DNA from: Elioraea tepidiphila DSM 17972
GTDB taxonomy: Bacteria; Pseudomonadota; Alphaproteobacteria; Acetobacterales; Acetobacteraceae
Reading direction: 5' to 3'
NCBI RefSeq assembly: GCF_000378465.1
Contig: NZ_KB899931.1
Coordinates: forward strand, 23,655-87,654
DNA length: 64,000 nt
Under the pieces are notes generated by a model that saw only the letters and a list, made by a program, of their open reading frames with translations, was not told the origin of the DNA and ran no database searches. Position 1 is the stretch's first letter. Each line of letters starts with the position of its first letter. This document shows, piece by piece, positions 44,356 through 53,289 of this stretch. The position numbers were made by a program, and so were the translations under genes.

Positions 44356-45107
44356 CACCGCCGACGCTTCGGTGCGGCGATCCCGAGCTGCTCGCGCAGC
44401 ACCTTCGCCGGCACCTCCTCGACCGCACCGCGCGGCAGCTTGCCCAGCACGAAGGGGCCATAGGAGACGCGCAGCAGCCGCAGCACCGGCAGGCCGAGGT
44501 GCTCCATCACCCGGCGGACCTCGCGGTTCTTGCCCTCGCGCAGCGAGACCGTGAGCCAGGCATTGTCGCCCTTGATCGCATCGAGCCCTGCCTCGATCGG
44601 CCCGTAGCGCACGCCGTCGATCGTGCTGCCCTGCGCCAATGCAGCGAGTGCCTTCGGATCGGGGTGGCCGTGCACGCGCACGCGATAGCGCCGCAGCCAG
44701 CCGTTCTCGGGCAGTTCGAGCCGGCGCGCGAGCTCGCCGTCGGTGGTGAGCAGCAGCAGCCCCTCGCTGTTGAGATCGAGCCGCCCGACCGAGACGACGC
44801 GCGGCAGCTCGGGCGGCAGGCGCTCGAACACGGTCGGCCGGCCCTGCGGGTCGCGCGCAGTGACCAGCAGGCCGCGCGGCTTGTGGTAGCGGAACAGCCG
44901 CGCCCGGCCGGGCGGCTCCACGGGCACCTTGTCCACCGTCACCGCGTCGCCCGGCTCGACCAGCACGGCCGGGTCGGTAAGACGCCGTCCGTTCACGGCC
45001 ACGCGGCCCTCGGCGATCATCTTCTCAGCATCGCGCCGGCTGGCGATGCCGGCATGGGCGAGCCACTTGGCGATCCGCTCGCCCGTGCCGGTCCCGGCGC
45101 GCTTCAT
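44355..45107 (-). CDS. rluB: rRNA large-subunit pseudouridine synthase, RsuA/RluB family
   Basis: A 250-residue enzyme with an N-terminal S4 RNA-binding domain (RIAKWLAHAGIASRRDAEKM) and a pseudouridine synthase domain with catalytic Asp in SVGRLDLNSEGLLLLT. The KNREVRRVMEHLGLPVLRL segment is the RsuA-family motif. RluB modifies U2605 of 23S rRNA in E. coli; RluE/RluF/RsuA specificity cannot be fully excluded. Divergent from tadA across 38 bp. Confidence 0.9.
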   Translation of the reverse strand: MKRAGTGTGERIAKWLAHAGIASRRDAEKMIAEGRVAVNGRRLTDPAVLVEPGDAVTVDKVPVEPPGRARLFRYHKPRGLLVTARDPQGRPTVFERLPPELPRVVSVGRLDLNSEGLLLLTTDGELARRLELPENGWLRRYRVRVHGHPDPKALAALAQGSTIDGVRYGPIEAGLDAIKGDNAWLTVSLREGKNREVRRVMEHLGLPVLRLLRVSYGPFVLGKLPRGAVEEVPAKVLREQLGIAAPKRRR

Positions 45108-45145
45108 CGGTTGTCCCTTCGCGTCATCCGGGTGATGTAGCGCGG

Positions 45146-45598
45146 ATGGAGCGGCGTTTCTCCCCCATGGCGGTGGCGCTGGACGAGGCGCGCGCCGCTG
45201 GCGCCCGCGGCGAGGTGCCGGTGGGCGCCGTGGTGACGGATGCCGGCGGCGCGGTGCTCGCGCGTGCCGGCAACCGGGTGGAGGAACGCGCCGACCCGAC
45301 CGCGCATGCCGAACTGCTGGCGCTGCGCGCGGCGGCGGCTCTGCGTGGCGAGCCGCGCCTGCCCGACTGCGACCTGTTCGTCACGCTGGAGCCCTGTGCG
45401 ATGTGCGCCGCGGCGATCGCGCTGTTCCGCGTCCGCCGCGTGGTGTTCGGCGCCTACGACCCGAAGGGCGGCGGCATCGAGCACGGGCCGCGCATCTTCG
45501 ACCAGCCGACCACGCACCATCGGCCCGAGGTGGTCGGCGGCGTGGCCGAGTCGGAGGCCGCGGCCCTGCTGCGCGACTTCTTCGCCGCGCGGCGGTGA
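45146..45598 (+). CDS. tadA: tRNA-specific adenosine deaminase
   Basis: A 150-residue zinc deaminase that converts A34 to inosine in tRNA-Arg(ACG). The zinc and catalytic site is HAE (His54, Glu56) and PCAMC (Cys84, Cys87). VGAVVTDAGG and the C-terminal GGVAESEAAALLRDFF also match the family. The start at 45146 gives the usual length; an internal ATG at residue 8 is a weaker option. Adjacent to rluB, a common arrangement. Confidence 0.94.
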   Translation: MERRFSPMAVALDEARAAGARGEVPVGAVVTDAGGAVLARAGNRVEERADPTAHAELLALRAAAALRGEPRLPDCDLFVTLEPCAMCAAAIALFRVRRVVFGAYDPKGGGIEHGPRIFDQPTTHHRPEVVGGVAESEAAALLRDFFAARR

Positions 45599-45599
45599 C

Positions 45600-46565
45600 T
45601 CAGACCTTCAGCCCGAGCCGCTGCACGATCTCCTTCTCGATCGCGACCATCCGCTTCACCTCCTCGGTGTAGGCGGCGTGATTCAGCGCGACCTTCACCA
45701 TGTCGAAGCGCTTCAGCACCTCGAGATGCTGAGGATCGTCGAGCGCCTTGAGGAACGCCGCATCCAGCGTGCGCACCACCTCGGGGGGCATTCCCGCAGG
45801 CCCGCCCACGCCATAGGGCGAGGTCGAGACGATGTCATAGCCGAGCTCGCGCAGCGTCGGCACGTCGGGGAAGCGCGCCACACGCTCGCCCGTCCAGACA
45901 CAGAGGGCGCGCATCCGCCCGGCCTCGACCAGCGGCGCCCAGGCCGAGCTGTCCGCCAGCGCCATGGTGTTGCCGCCGAGCAGGCTTGCGGAATTGTCGG
46001 CGAAGCCACGGAACGGCACGTGCAGGAACTCGACGCCGGCGGCCTGCGCGATCCGCTCCATGGTGATGTGCAGCGTCGTGCCCACGCCGGGCGTGCCGTA
46101 GCTGAGCCGGCCCGGATTGGCCTTCGCCCAGGCGATCAGGTCCTGGAAGGTCTTGAACTCGCTGTCCGCACGCACCGTGACGCCGAACAGATAGCCGGTG
46201 AGATGCGTGACATAGGTGAAATCAGTCAGCGGATCCCAGGCCGGATTGTCCTGCATGAAGGGGAAACGGAACACCGTGATCGGGAACTGCGTGAGCGTGT
46301 AGCCGTCGGGGCGGGCCTGCCTCATCGCGATCGCGCCGAGCGTGCCGGAGGCCCCGGGCCGGTTCTCGATCACCACCGGCTGGCCGAGATGCTTGCCGGC
46401 TGCTTCGGCGAAGGCACGCATCTGTCCGTCGGTCGAGCCGCCGGCCGGCCAGGGGCAGATCAGACGGATCGGACGGTCGGGGAAGCGGGGCTGACCGATC
46501 GCGGGCGTGGCGAGCGCGGCCGCGCTCAGGGCAAGGGTCGCACGGCGGGTGATCCGTGTGGACAT
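45600..46565 (-). CDS. Bug/TctC-family periplasmic substrate-binding protein, second copy
   Basis: A 321-residue receptor. A Tat-like signal (RITRRATLALSAAALATPAIG) leads to RFPDRPIRLICPWPAGGSTD, VVIENRPGASGTLGA and RPDGYTLTQ, the family signatures. It diverges considerably from the other Bug protein in this window, so it likely binds a different carboxylate. No membrane subunits adjacent. GGGAGGAGA precedes ATG 46565. Convergent with tadA by one base. Confidence 0.93.
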   Translation of the reverse strand: MSTRITRRATLALSAAALATPAIGQPRFPDRPIRLICPWPAGGSTDGQMRAFAEAAGKHLGQPVVIENRPGASGTLGAIAMRQARPDGYTLTQFPITVFRFPFMQDNPAWDPLTDFTYVTHLTGYLFGVTVRADSEFKTFQDLIAWAKANPGRLSYGTPGVGTTLHITMERIAQAAGVEFLHVPFRGFADNSASLLGGNTMALADSSAWAPLVEAGRMRALCVWTGERVARFPDVPTLRELGYDIVSTSPYGVGGPAGMPPEVVRTLDAAFLKALDDPQHLEVLKRFDMVKVALNHAAYTEEVKRMVAIEKEIVQRLGLKV

Positions 46566-46687
46566 CGTCTCTCCTCCCATGGGGCGCGTCTCGGGCGCGC
46601 CTGATCGCCGGAGTGTGCCAGCCGATCCCACGACGGGGAAGGCGATTCGTGGGCGGCGCCGGCGCATCGACCGGCGCATCGGGTGGC

Positions 46688-47959
46688 TCAGCGGCCGAAA
46701 GCGCGGTGGCCGATGTCGCGGCGGCAGAACCCTTCCGGCCAGTCGATCGCATCGATGGCGGCATAGGCCGCATCGCGCGCCTCGGCCAGCGTGGTTCCGG
46801 TGGCGCAGATGTTCAGCACCCGCCCGCCCGCCGCGACGATGCGCCCGCCCTCCGCGCGCGTGCCGGCATGGAACACCCGGACCTTCGGCACCGCGGCGGC
46901 ACGATCCAGGCCGCGGATCTCGCTGCCCGTCACCGGCGTGCCCGGATAGCCCCGCGCGGCCATCACCACCGCGATCGCCGACACGGGTTCGAACCGGACT
47001 GCGAAGCGATCGAGCACGCCGTCGCAGGCAGCCTGCATGGCCGGCACGAGGTCGCTCATCAGCCGGAGCATCAGCACCTGGCACTCGGGATCGCCGAAGC
47101 GCACGTTGAACTCCAGGAGGCGCGGCCCCGCCTCGGTCAGCATCAGGCCGCAGAAGAGCACGCCGCGGAACGGTGCGCCGCGGCGGACCATCTCCGCCAG
47201 CGTCGGCTGCACGATCGCCGCCATCACCTGCCGTTCCAGTTCGGGCGTGAAGGCGGGCGGCGGCGCGTAGGCCCCCATGCCGCCGGTGTTCGGCCCTGTA
47301 TCGCCCTCGCCCACGCGCTTGTGGTCCTGCGCCGCGCCGAACGGCACGGCGTGCGCGCCGTCGCAGAGGGCGAAGAACGACACCTCCTCGCCGACCAGAC
47401 AGGCCTCGATCACCACGGCGGCACCCGCCTCGCCGTGCACGCGGTCGCGCATGAAGGCGTCGATCGCGGCCTCGGCCTCCGCCACGGTCGCAGCCACCAC
47501 CACGCCCTTGCCGGCGGCGAGCCCGTCGGCCTTGACCACGATCGGCGCGCCTTCCCGCCGCACATGCGCCTTGGCCGCCTCCGCGTCCGTGAAGGTCGCC
47601 GAGGGGGCGGTCGGCACCCCGGCGGCGGCGCAGACCTCCTTCATGAACGCCTTGGAGCCTTCCAGCCGGGCGGCCGCGGCGCTCGGGCCGAAACAGGCGA
47701 TCCCGGCCTCGGCGCAGGCATCGGCGAGGCCGGCGACCAGCGGCGCCTCGGGCCCCGGCACCACCAGATCGACCGCGTTCTCCCGGGCGAACGCCACCAG
47801 CGCGGGGATGTCCGTCGCGCCGATCGGCACGCAGGTCGCCTCCTGCGCGATCCCGGGATTGCCCGGCGCGCACCAGAGGCGCTCGACGAGCGGCGAGGCG
47901 GCGATCGCCCAGGCCAGCGCGTGCTCGCGGCCCCCGGACCCGACCAGCAGAACCTTCAC
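46688..47959 (-). CDS. purD: Phosphoribosylamine-glycine ligase
   Basis: A 423-residue ATP-grasp enzyme, second step of purine synthesis. The start VKVLLVGSGGREHALAWAI is the family N-terminus, with GTG 47959. ATP-grasp signatures: KADGLAAGKGVVVA, EEVSFFALCDG, QDHKRVGEGDTGPNTGGMGAY and LEFNVRFGDPECQ with Mg ligands. Divergent from xseA across 58 bp, a known alphaproteobacterial arrangement. Confidence 0.96.
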   Translation of the reverse strand: MKVLLVGSGGREHALAWAIAASPLVERLWCAPGNPGIAQEATCVPIGATDIPALVAFARENAVDLVVPGPEAPLVAGLADACAEAGIACFGPSAAAARLEGSKAFMKEVCAAAGVPTAPSATFTDAEAAKAHVRREGAPIVVKADGLAAGKGVVVAATVAEAEAAIDAFMRDRVHGEAGAAVVIEACLVGEEVSFFALCDGAHAVPFGAAQDHKRVGEGDTGPNTGGMGAYAPPPAFTPELERQVMAAIVQPTLAEMVRRGAPFRGVLFCGLMLTEAGPRLLEFNVRFGDPECQVLMLRLMSDLVPAMQAACDGVLDRFAVRFEPVSAIAVVMAARGYPGTPVTGSEIRGLDRAAAVPKVRVFHAGTRAEGGRIVAAGGRVLNICATGTTLAEARDAAYAAIDAIDWPEGFCRRDIGHRAFGR

Positions 47960-48017
47960 GTGAGCCCCCTTCCGCGCGCTTCGCCGACGCGGCCTTGCTC
48001 GCCTATGGTGGCGGCCG

Positions 48018-49412
48018 ATGCAAGACGCCCCGCCCGGCCACAACCTGCCCGAGTTCGCCGTCTCGGAGCTCGCGACCGCGATCCGCCGCACGCTCGAGGG
48101 GGAGTTCGGCCGCATCCGCGTGCGCGGCGAGATCACCGAGCTGAAGCGCTACCCTTCGGGCCATGTCTATCTCTCGCTCAAGGACGAGAACGCCAAGCTC
48201 GCCGCGGTGATCTGGAAATCGGCCGTGCCGCGGCTCGGGCTCGCCCCCGAGAACGGCGTCGAGGTGATCGCCACCGGCAAGCTCACCACCTACGCGGACC
48301 GCTCGACCTACCAGTTGCAGATCGAACGGCTGGAATACGCGGGCGAGGGCGCCTTGCTCGCGCGCATCGAGGCGCTGCGCAAGAAGCTCGCGGCCGAGGG
48401 GCTGTTCGACGCCGCGCGCAAGCGGCCCATCCCGCGCATCCCGCGCGTGATCGGCATCGTCACCTCGCCGCGCGGCGCGGTGATCCGCGACATCCTCCAT
48501 CGCCTCGCCGACCGCTTCCCGCGCGAGGTGCTGGTCTGGCCCGTCGCGGTGCAGGGCAACGGCGCGGCCGAGCAGATCGCGGCCGCAATCGACGGCTTCA
48601 ACGCGCTGCCGGAGAACGGCGCCATCCCGCGCCCCGACCTGCTGATCGTCGCGCGCGGCGGCGGCAGCCTCGAGGACCTGATGGCGTTCAACGACGAGGC
48701 GGTCGTGCGCGCGGCGGCGGCGAGCGCGATCCCGCTGATCAGCGCGGTCGGCCACGAGACCGACACCACGCTGATCGACTTCGCCGCCGATATGCGCGCG
48801 CCGACCCCGACCGCGGCGGCCGAGCTCGCCGTGCCGGTGCGCGTCGATCTGATCCGCCATCTCGACCAGGTGCGCGCGCGCGCCTCGTCCGCGATCGCGC
48901 GCATCGTCAACGAGCGGCGGCTCCGGCTGGAACGCGCCGAGCGCTTCATCCCCGACCTGCCGGCGCTGATCGCGGCGGCGCAGCAGCGGTTGGACGACCG
49001 CTCGGCCCGGCTGGATGCGGCGATCGTCGCTCTGCTCGCGACCCGGCGCCACGCGCTCGACCGCAGTGCCGCGCGCCTGCCGCACCCGCGCGAGACGATC
49101 GCGGGCAAGCGCGCGGCCCTCGATCTCGTCTCGCATCGGCTGGACGACCGCGTCGCCCGCGCGCTCGCCGCCGCCGCGGCACGGCTCGGCGCGCTGAGCC
49201 CGCGGCTCGATGCCGTCTCGTACCAGTCCGTGCTGGCGCGCGGCTTCGCCCTCGTCACCGACACGGCGGGCCATGCCGTGACCTCCGCGCACGCGGTCAC
49301 GCCGGGCAAGAGGCTCGGGCTGCGCTTCGCCGATGGCGAGGCGCGCGTGATCGCCGAGGGCGGACCCTCGCGCCGCACCAAGGACACGCCAGTGCAGGAG
49401 ACGCTCTTGTGA
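48018..49412 (+). CDS. xseA: Exodeoxyribonuclease VII large subunit
   Basis: A 464-residue single-strand exonuclease subunit. N-terminal OB fold (VRGEITELKRYPSGHVYLSL), catalytic domain with GIVTSPRGAVIRDILHRL and VARGGGSLEDLMAFNDE containing conserved Gly and Asp, GHETDTTLIDFAAD, then a long coiled coil rich in Arg and Leu, and a C-terminal beta segment. The small subunit xseB is not in this window. Its stop overlaps the M23 gene as GTGA. Confidence 0.95.
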   Translation: MQDAPPGHNLPEFAVSELATAIRRTLEGEFGRIRVRGEITELKRYPSGHVYLSLKDENAKLAAVIWKSAVPRLGLAPENGVEVIATGKLTTYADRSTYQLQIERLEYAGEGALLARIEALRKKLAAEGLFDAARKRPIPRIPRVIGIVTSPRGAVIRDILHRLADRFPREVLVWPVAVQGNGAAEQIAAAIDGFNALPENGAIPRPDLLIVARGGGSLEDLMAFNDEAVVRAAAASAIPLISAVGHETDTTLIDFAADMRAPTPTAAAELAVPVRVDLIRHLDQVRARASSAIARIVNERRLRLERAERFIPDLPALIAAAQQRLDDRSARLDAAIVALLATRRHALDRSAARLPHPRETIAGKRAALDLVSHRLDDRVARALAAAAARLGALSPRLDAVSYQSVLARGFALVTDTAGHAVTSAHAVTPGKRLGLRFADGEARVIAEGGPSRRTKDTPVQETLL

Positions 49413-50227
49413 TCGCACGACGGCTGTTGCTCGCCAGCCCGCTCTGCCTGCTCACCGCGCCGGCCCGCGCGGTCACGCTCGACGGGCGGATCGAGCAGGG
49501 CGCCTTCGTCACCGGCATGGCCCCGCCGGGCACGCGGCTCGCCCTCGACGGACGCGGCGTCCGCGTCGCCGCCTCCGGCGCCTTCGCTTTCGGCTTCGGC
49601 CGCGATGCGGCGGAGAAGTCCACGCTCGCGGTCACCCGGCCGGGCGGGGCGCGCGAGACCATCACGCTCGCGGTCGCGCCGCGGCGCTGGCTCGAACAGC
49701 CGATCACCGGCCTGCCGCCGGCCATGGTCACGCCGCCGCCGGAAACCCTCGAACGCATCGCGCGCGAACGCGAGATGCTGCGCGAGGCGCGCGGCGGCCA
49801 CGACACGCCCGAACCCTTCTTCACCGAAGGGTTCGACTGGCCGGTGACGGGACGGATCAGCGGCGTGTTCGGCTCGCGCCGCATCCTCAACGGCCAGCCG
49901 CGCCAGCCGCATTTCGGCGTCGATGTCGCGCGCCCGACCGGCACGCCCGTCGCCGCCGCGTGCTCGGGCATCGTCCGGCTGGCGCAGCCGGAGATGTATT
50001 TCCCCGGCTCGACCGTCGTGCTCGATCATGGCCACGGGGTGAGTTCGACCTGCATGCACCTTTCACGCATCGATGTGCGCGTCGGGCAGCGTGTGGCCAA
50101 GGGCGAGATCATCGGCGCGGTCGGCGCGACGGGGCGCGTCACGGGGCCGCATCTCCATTTCGAGATCGGCTGGCGCGGCACGCCGCTCGACCCGCAGACC
50201 GCGCTGCCGCCGATGCCCGAGGCGTGA
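49409..50227 (+). CDS. M23/LytM-family peptidoglycan peptidase
   Basis: A 272-residue periplasmic protein. Signal (RLLLASPLCLLTAPARA), an N-terminal beta domain, a helical linker, and the M23 domain starting GFDWPVTGRISGVFGS. Zn ligands are the His and Asp in PHFGVDVARP and the second His in GPHLHFEIG; LDHGHGVSSTCMHLSRI is the core strand. All three Zn ligands are kept, so it may be an active endopeptidase and not a degenerate EnvC-type activator. GTG 49409 overlaps xseA. Confidence 0.92.
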   Translation: MIARRLLLASPLCLLTAPARAVTLDGRIEQGAFVTGMAPPGTRLALDGRGVRVAASGAFAFGFGRDAAEKSTLAVTRPGGARETITLAVAPRRWLEQPITGLPPAMVTPPPETLERIAREREMLREARGGHDTPEPFFTEGFDWPVTGRISGVFGSRRILNGQPRQPHFGVDVARPTGTPVAAACSGIVRLAQPEMYFPGSTVVLDHGHGVSSTCMHLSRIDVRVGQRVAKGEIIGAVGATGRVTGPHLHFEIGWRGTPLDPQTALPPMPEA

Positions 50228-50239
50228 GCGCGGCCTATG

Positions 50240-50443
50240 GCGCCAGGGCGCGGCGCCGCGGTCGCGCGGCTGGATGCCCTCCTCGCGCGGATAGGCCGGA
50301 TTGCGCCGGCCGTCCGGGCCGCGGCTGGCGACCAGGCTGTCGAGCTCGACCGCGCGCGTCTCCACCAGCACGGCGCGGCCCGAGGGCGCATGGACCTTTA
50401 ACCGCCGCGGGCCCGGCGGCAGATCGGACAGCGGCGGCCCCGT
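50240..50443 (-). pseudogene. Remnant resembling a DdrB/ParB-superfamily N-terminal domain
   Basis: The 345-bp gap after the M23 gene has no intact gene, but the minus strand from 50443 reads, without a usual start codon, LSDLPPGPRRLKVHAPSGRA, then VELDSLVASRGPDGRRNPAY and REEGIQPRDR. The pattern of a Val-Glu-x-Asp-Ser-Leu strand followed by NPAYP and QxRDR resembles the ParB-like domain at the start of large plasmid/phage proteins (DdrB-like, strawberry-notch-type helicase). It is cut at both ends: a stop just upstream, and loss of similarity after QPRDR. Assignment is from memory of the motif. Confidence 0.45.
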
Positions 50444-50572
50444 TCAGCCTGAGCCGGCCCCTCGCGGCGGTGCTCCGTCCCGTCTGAGCGCAGCGTTCCC
50501 GCGCTCACTCTGCCTTCGTGTCTGCGCAGGCGCGTCAACCGGCCGTTCATTCCTCGCCGCTACCGTCGCGCC

Positions 50573-50899
50573 ATGCCCCCTCCGCGGACCACCCCGCGCG
50601 CCGGCCTGCGCGCCCTGCTGCCTGCCGCCCTGCTGGCGCTCGCGAGCCCGGTGCTGGTGGCCGCCGTCGCCCTCTCCCCGCCCGAGCGCGGCATGGTGCT
50701 CGCCTGGTTCGGCCCGATCGCGGCAGAGCAGGCGGCGCTGCGCGCCATGGCGGCAGAGGCGGTGCCGGTCAGCAGCCTCGCCGGCGGCGTGCTGGCGGCG
50801 GTCGAGCCGGGCGGGATCGCCCGGCTGCGTGCCGCCGGGGCCATCCTGGTGCTGAATGCCGCGGCGCTGCGGGGCTGTTTCGCAAGGACATCCGGATGA
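50573..50899 (+). CDS. Small membrane protein coupled to the chemotaxis receptor
   Basis: A 108-residue protein with an N-terminal helix ([20 protein letters not shown]) and a small periplasmic or exported part ([41 protein letters not shown]). No family recognised. Its stop overlaps the receptor start as ATGA, so it is probably translated with it, which is the main evidence that it is a gene. Confidence 0.65.
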   Translation: MPPPRTTPRAGLRALLPAALLALASPVLVAAVALSPPERGMVLAWFGPIAAEQAALRAMAAEAVPVSSLAGGVLAAVEPGGIARLRAAGAILVLNAAALRGCFARTSG

Positions 50900-52377
50900 C
50901 CCTCCCCACCGACGTCGAGAGCAATGCGCTCGAGGCGCTGCGCGCCGCCGCCGCCCGTTTCCTGCTCGGCCTGCTGTGGCTGCACCTCCCGGTTGCCGGC
51001 CTTGCCGCCTGGGCGTTCGGCGGCGATCCCTGGCTCGCGATGGCGATCATGGCCCTGTTCGCCGGGGTGGCGACGGTGCTGTGGCGGAGCGATCCGACCG
51101 GCCTCGGCACGCGGCTCGCCATCGCCGTCGGCGTGGTCGGCGCGCCGGCCATGCTGGTCGCGGAGGCCGCAGGGCATCCCTGGCAGATCGACCTGCACAT
51201 GTACTTCTTCGCCGCGCTGGCGATTCTCGCCGCCTTCGCCGACTGGCGGGTGATCCTCGCCGGCGCGGGGGTCACGGCGCTGCACCACCTGACGCTCAAC
51301 GTGGTGGCGCCGGCGCTGGTGTTCCCTGAGGGCGCCGATCTCGGCCGCGTGGTGCTGCACGCCGTGATCGTGATCGCCGAGACCGTGACCCTGTGCTGGC
51401 TCGCGCTCCGCGTCGAGCAGGCGCTGCCCGCGGCCGAGCGTGCGGCCGAGGAGGCGCGCGCGGCCGGCGCCGAGGTGCGTCGTCTGGCCGAGGAGGCCGA
51501 GCGCACGCGCGCCGCCGCGGCCGAGGCGAAGCGCGCGGTCGCCACCTCGCTCGCCGAACGGGTGGAGCGCGACGTGGGCGGCATCGCCTCGGCGGTCGAG
51601 GCCGCGTCGGGGGAGACGGGCGAGACGGCGGAGGCGATCGCCACCGGTGCGGCGGCAATGCGCGCGGACGCTGCCGCCGTCGCGGCGGCCGCCCAGGGGG
51701 CCTCGGCCGATCTTCAGGTCGCGGCCGCGGCGGCCGAGGAGATGACCGCCTCGATCGCCGAGATCACCCGCCGCCTCAGTGCTGCGGCGGCGATGGCGAC
51801 CCGGGCGGCCGAGGAGGCGGCGAGCGCCGACACGACGGTCGCGGATCTCGGCCGCGCCACGCGCCGGATCGAGGACGTCACCTCGGTGATCGGCGATGTC
51901 GCCGCGCGCACCAACCTGCTGGCGCTGAACGCCACCATCGAGGCGGCGCGCGCCGGCGAGGCCGGCAAGGGCTTCGCCGTGGTCGCCTCCGAGGTGAAGG
52001 CGCTCGCGACCCAGACCGCCAAGGCGACCGAGGAGATCGCGATGGAGATCGCCGGCGCGGGCCGCGTGGCCGAGCGGACCGTGCAGACGGTCTCGGGCAT
52101 CGTCGCCGCGATCCGCGAGCTCGAAGCCGCCACCGCCGCCATCGCCGCGACCATGGAGCAGCAGGCCGCCGCGATCGCCGAGATCGTGCGCTCCTCGCAG
52201 AGCGCCGCCGGGGCGGCGCAGTCGGTGGCCGAGCGCGTCGCCGCGGTCGAGCGGGCGACCGAGGCGAACGCGGCGCGTGCCGAGCAGGGCCGCGCGGCGG
52301 CGCGGTCGCTCGCCGAGAGCGCGGTCGCGCTCAGGCGCCACATCGAGACGGTCTCGGCCACGCTGCGCGCCGGCTGA
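50896..52377 (+). CDS. Methyl-accepting chemotaxis protein with multi-helix membrane sensor
   Basis: A 493-residue receptor. The N-terminal ~175 residues are five or six membrane helices with no large periplasmic loop; they contain [20 protein letters not shown] and TALHHLTLN with several conserved-looking His. A helical linker (about 180-240) leads to the signalling domain with the hairpin tip [20 protein letters not shown] and [15 protein letters not shown]. There is no HAMP domain visible. A membrane-embedded sensor suggests detection of a hydrophobic, redox or energy signal. Confidence 0.92.
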   Translation: MTLPTDVESNALEALRAAAARFLLGLLWLHLPVAGLAAWAFGGDPWLAMAIMALFAGVATVLWRSDPTGLGTRLAIAVGVVGAPAMLVAEAAGHPWQIDLHMYFFAALAILAAFADWRVILAGAGVTALHHLTLNVVAPALVFPEGADLGRVVLHAVIVIAETVTLCWLALRVEQALPAAERAAEEARAAGAEVRRLAEEAERTRAAAAEAKRAVATSLAERVERDVGGIASAVEAASGETGETAEAIATGAAAMRADAAAVAAAAQGASADLQVAAAAAEEMTASIAEITRRLSAAAAMATRAAEEAASADTTVADLGRATRRIEDVTSVIGDVAARTNLLALNATIEAARAGEAGKGFAVVASEVKALATQTAKATEEIAMEIAGAGRVAERTVQTVSGIVAAIRELEAATAAIAATMEQQAAAIAEIVRSSQSAAGAAQSVAERVAAVERATEANAARAEQGRAAARSLAESAVALRRHIETVSATLRAG

Positions 52378-52383
52378 GCCGGC

Positions 52384-53289
52384 TCAGCGATAGAGCGCCT
52401 TGTCGAAGCGGCGGTGCAGCCAGAGCCACTCGGCGGGCCGGTCACGGATCCAGCGCTCCAGCGTGTCGTTCACCGCCTGGGTCAGCGCCGCGATGTCGGT
52501 ATGGCGGTCGCCCGTGTCGGGCAGGGGGAGGGGTGGCTCCACGACGACACGGTACCGCGCGGGGCCGAGACGCAGCGCGCGCGTCGGGAACACGGGGCAG
52601 CGGAAGCGCAGTGCCAGATGCGCGAGCGCCGGCGCGGTCATCGCCGGCACGCCGAACAGCCGCGCCTCGATGCCGTCGTTCATCTTCTGATCCATCAGCA
52701 TCCCGACCACACCGCCGCGGCGCAGATGCGCAAGCGTCTCGCGTGCCCCAGCCGTGCCCTTCGGCTGCATCATCCCCGTCCCGCCACCGATGGCGGCCTG
52801 GCGCAGCGCGGCCACCAGCGCATCGATCAACGGGTTGCCGATCGCGCGATAGACCACCGCGGTCGGGGCGCGCCGCGCCGCGGTGGGGGTCAAGATCTCC
52901 CAGTTGGCGAAGTGGCCGGAGAACACGATCGCCGGGCGGCCTGCGCGCGCGATCGCGTCGAACTCTTCGGCGCCCTCGACCGTGACCGCCCCCGGATCGT
53001 CCATCAGCGCGGGCAGGAACGGGAGTTCGCCCGCCACCCGGCCGAGATTGTCCCACATCGCGCGGATCGTGGCGCCCCGCCAGGCCGCGTCGCGCTCCGG
53101 GAAGGCGAGGCGGAGATTGACCTCGGCCACGCGGCTGACCGGCAGCTTCGGCCCGAGCGTGCGCCCGGCCCAGCCGCCGAGATCGGAGGCGCGGCGCAGC
53201 CCGAGCGTGCGCACGGCCGCGAACAGCGCGCGGACGAGCCCCGCCTCCACGCGCCAGCGGAGGCGGCGCAGCAGCCTGGGTTCGGTCAC
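52384..53289 (-). CDS. Lipid A biosynthesis acyltransferase, LpxL/HtrB-like
   Basis: A 301-residue membrane-associated acyltransferase. The catalytic HX4E motif is in VFSGHFANWEIL; GMLMDQKMNDGIEARLFG and FPTRALRLGPARYRV are family segments. It should add a secondary acyl chain to Kdo2-lipid IVA. Last gene of the DUF374-waaA-lpxK-lpxL unit and overlaps lpxK by ATGA. LpxL against LpxM cannot be decided by eye. Confidence 0.9.
   Translation of the reverse strand: MTEPRLLRRLRWRVEAGLVRALFAAVRTLGLRRASDLGGWAGRTLGPKLPVSRVAEVNLRLAFPERDAAWRGATIRAMWDNLGRVAGELPFLPALMDDPGAVTVEGAEEFDAIARAGRPAIVFSGHFANWEILTPTAARRAPTAVVYRAIGNPLIDALVAALRQAAIGGGTGMMQPKGTAGARETLAHLRRGGVVGMLMDQKMNDGIEARLFGVPAMTAPALAHLALRFRCPVFPTRALRLGPARYRVVVEPPLPLPDTGDRHTDIAALTQAVNDTLERWIRDRPAEWLWLHRRFDKALYR

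Noticed and set aside
52374..52387. Palindrome CTGAGCCGGCTCAG between receptor and LpxL-like gene
   Set aside because: It has no loop and simply contains the two convergent stop codons; too short for a terminator.
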